A stretch of 64,000 nt of DNA, taken from contig NC_085047.1 in assembly GCF_963662255.1 (NCBI RefSeq), forward strand, positions 97,223,619 to 97,287,618, given 5' to 3'. The notes under the pieces are model-generated. The model ran no database searches and had not been told where the DNA came from. It worked only from the letters and a program-made list of their open reading frames with translations. The position numbers and the translations under genes are program-made. This document shows, one piece after another, positions 61,875-64,000 of this stretch. The DNA comes from Cinclus cinclus (lineage: Eukaryota; Chordata; Aves; Passeriformes; Cinclidae). Within the stretch, counting starts at the first letter, position 1; each line of letters opens with the position of its first letter.

Positions 61875-64000
61875 CTGTGAATGTTCTCATATATACAAAT
61901 GTGAAATAGAAACATATTCCCTAATGTTATTATTCTCACCAGAATATATGCATACACCTTTCATGCACTTATATATCAGAATTTCAAAGTGTATAAAGGT
62001 CTGCTCCATCCCAACTAGGAAATCACTTGTTAAATTCTACCGTTAGATTCTAGCTATACTTTTACTATCTTACCACAAAATTAAGGCACAAATTAAGAAA
62101 AGAATTCTTGTCACAAGTATTGCTAACATACAAATATAACAAAAAGTAAGGCTCATTTTAGTTTAGATATTACTTTTCAGCTTATAGTCTCTCTTGTCAG
62201 TTGTCAGAAATCCTCTCTTGAGGAAAGCCAGAAAGCCAGAGTCAGTCCTGCCGGTGTTACCAAATGGAGATGACAGTTTGTTCCCTCGCATGCTTGAGGG
62301 AGCACAGCTGCCAAAAGGCAAGGTCACCTGCCCCATCCTGGCACAGAAGTTTCCCTGCTGTTTGCACTGTTTACCATACTCTGCTGGCTCTTTTGGAAAT
62401 GCCCTGCTTAAGCAAGAGAAGACCTGCATCTCCTGAACCTTCCTCATCTTTGCAGCTGGAATGGTTACCTTTCCTCTTATAGTGAGCACAGACCATAAAG
62501 GTTTCACAAATCTCACCACCAGAGAACTTTGCCTGTTCCAGCAGCTCTATATTTACAAAGTAAAATCAGCACATGACAGAACAACATAGAAATAAATCCA
62601 GTCTTACCAATGTTATGACAAATAGTGGTGACCCCATTCAGGCCTCTGTGTTAAGTTCAGGACTTCCTTGTTTCTGGCTGACAATCTTTTAAATAGTGTT
62701 TCTTAAGCCTTGACTAAAACTTCTGCAACTTTTTGTCTTGAGTCATGAAAACTGCTTTGCTGATTCATGGTGTTTACAGGCACAGTGAATGCATTGAACT
62801 TTTACCACAGATAATAAGACCTGCCTAAGAAAATATGTAACTTTCTGTAAATCAGATGCAAATCTAGAAAGGCCAGAAAATTCAGTTGACGTATCCCCTC
62901 CATGTTGTGCTAATGCCTTTTATGTCATATATTGTAAGCTCCAGCTTGAAGTAAAAGGGTATGAGTCCTGTTTCTTTTGTTTTATAAAGTCTGGTAGCAA
63001 AGGGCATAGAGCCCTTAATGATTAAAAAGTTAGTGAATACATAGTTTACTCAGTTGCTTTTGTTTGAAAGTTCATGGTTACAGAGATCATCACTGTAGTC
63101 ACTAAATTCCTTCTCAGTACGGGCTGACTTGGTAAGCACACAAAAGACTGGCTGTTCACTTCCAGTAAAACTGTAGTCACACAGGTCCTGTTCCCCTATG
63201 TGGAGATTATGAAACAGGCTCGGTAGCTCAAGAGTTTACTAGCTAATTAAAAGCCACTATAGACTACGTATCTGTTAGACCAAAAAAGTAGATATGCAAG
63301 TTTATGCAATATACTAATTTTAAGGATGATAATAATTTGGCTGCAGAATAAAGAAAATTGGAAATAAATTATGTATACATTTCAACCAACCTGTAAATGT
63401 AATTATGGTCTTTAACCAGATAAATAGACGTATGGATACATTAATATGTTTTGCTCCCTCTTTTTTGTCAATAAATTGTATTAAATACTCTTTTCGTATT
63501 AGAAGTAGTAGAATTAGTGCTTCCGAGTGCAGAGTATTATTTTTGTGCTAAAAATATCCGCATTATTTTCCTGCCTGGGCTTCAGACGAGTCTGACAATG
63601 TACAAATGAGGTTTTTTGCAAATCAGGGGCTGTTTTTTCACAGGAGACAGCGCCACATGCTGGCATTGCGAGGCGAGAGCCACCGGCCGTTGTGCTGGTT
63701 TAGTTCTGCTAAATGAGTTGGGTTTAATCGATTACGAATTACGATATCTTCATCTTAAATAATTGCTTCTTACGCTGTAGGGAGCTGCCAAAATCAGGTT
63801 CTAATTTCAGGCAAAAAAATAAAAGAGATATTGTTAATGTTAAAAATATTTATTGTTTTCATATAAACCGCTGTATTCTTGCTCGTGGATTTAGTTTACT
63901 GTATTAAATCATCCTAATGTACCATTTATAACTTAATTCTCTTTCGCTTTAACTACGTTATATCAAAAATGATCGTAACTCTGGGAACAACATAATCTCC
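61875..64000. other. upstream intergenic flank, no recognised gene
   Basis: Mostly AT-rich unique sequence. A minus-strand frame at 62163-62519 (118 codons) is open, but its composition is not clearly protein-like and no domain is seen. A short GC-richer patch lies at about 63640-63705. No repeat family was recognised. Confidence 0.5.

Overview
The window looks like a stretch of bird genome. It is AT-rich, intron-dominated DNA carrying several CR1 LINE remnants, with typical CR1 reverse-transcriptase and 3'-tail sequence, and one avian-type endogenous retroviral LTR fragment. No bacterial-style gene arrangement is present, and nearly all short reading frames are chance. I cannot name the species from sequence alone.

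The one gene I recognise with confidence is ANOS1 (KAL1, anosmin-1), read on the minus strand. Coding exon 1 (59843-60034) encodes the start Met, a signal peptide and the start of the Cys-rich N-terminal domain. Coding exon 2 (35493-35540) is a 48-nt exon encoding NNGSLAWCQNHKQCSK. Both junctions are phase 0 with consensus splice sites and join at ..KHFQ|NNGS.., as in vertebrate anosmin-1. Intron 1 is 24.3 kb. Intron 2 runs leftwards for at least 35.5 kb and leaves the window; I found no exon 3 in it. The gene begins in a CpG island (about 59.4-60.36 kb) with a CCAAT box and GC boxes and no TATA box.

Layout: 1-35.49 kb is intron 2. It is mostly unique AT-rich DNA, with a dense CR1 cluster at 26.1-33.7 kb and small CR1 tails near 1.8 and 13.1 kb. 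35.54-59.84 kb is intron 1, holding an LTR fragment (36.85-37.38 kb), CR1 pieces (37.7, 41.65-42.7 and 54.8 kb), a second CpG-rich block (58.44-58.87 kb) and a 160-bp polypurine tract (59.15-59.31 kb). Upstream of the gene at 60.36-61.03 kb is a striking compound minisatellite: 17 copies of a GC-rich 17-mer alternating with CATA runs, with higher-order structure. Beyond it, 61.1-64 kb is upstream flank with one unidentified exon-like open segment on the minus strand (61587-61874).

I found no undescribed multi-gene system. The points most worth a second look are the promoter-proximal minisatellite, the polypurine mirror repeat just inside intron 1, the unidentified candidate exon, and a CR1 fragment that keeps the ORF1 esterase region and the start of ORF2 but lacks its 3' end.
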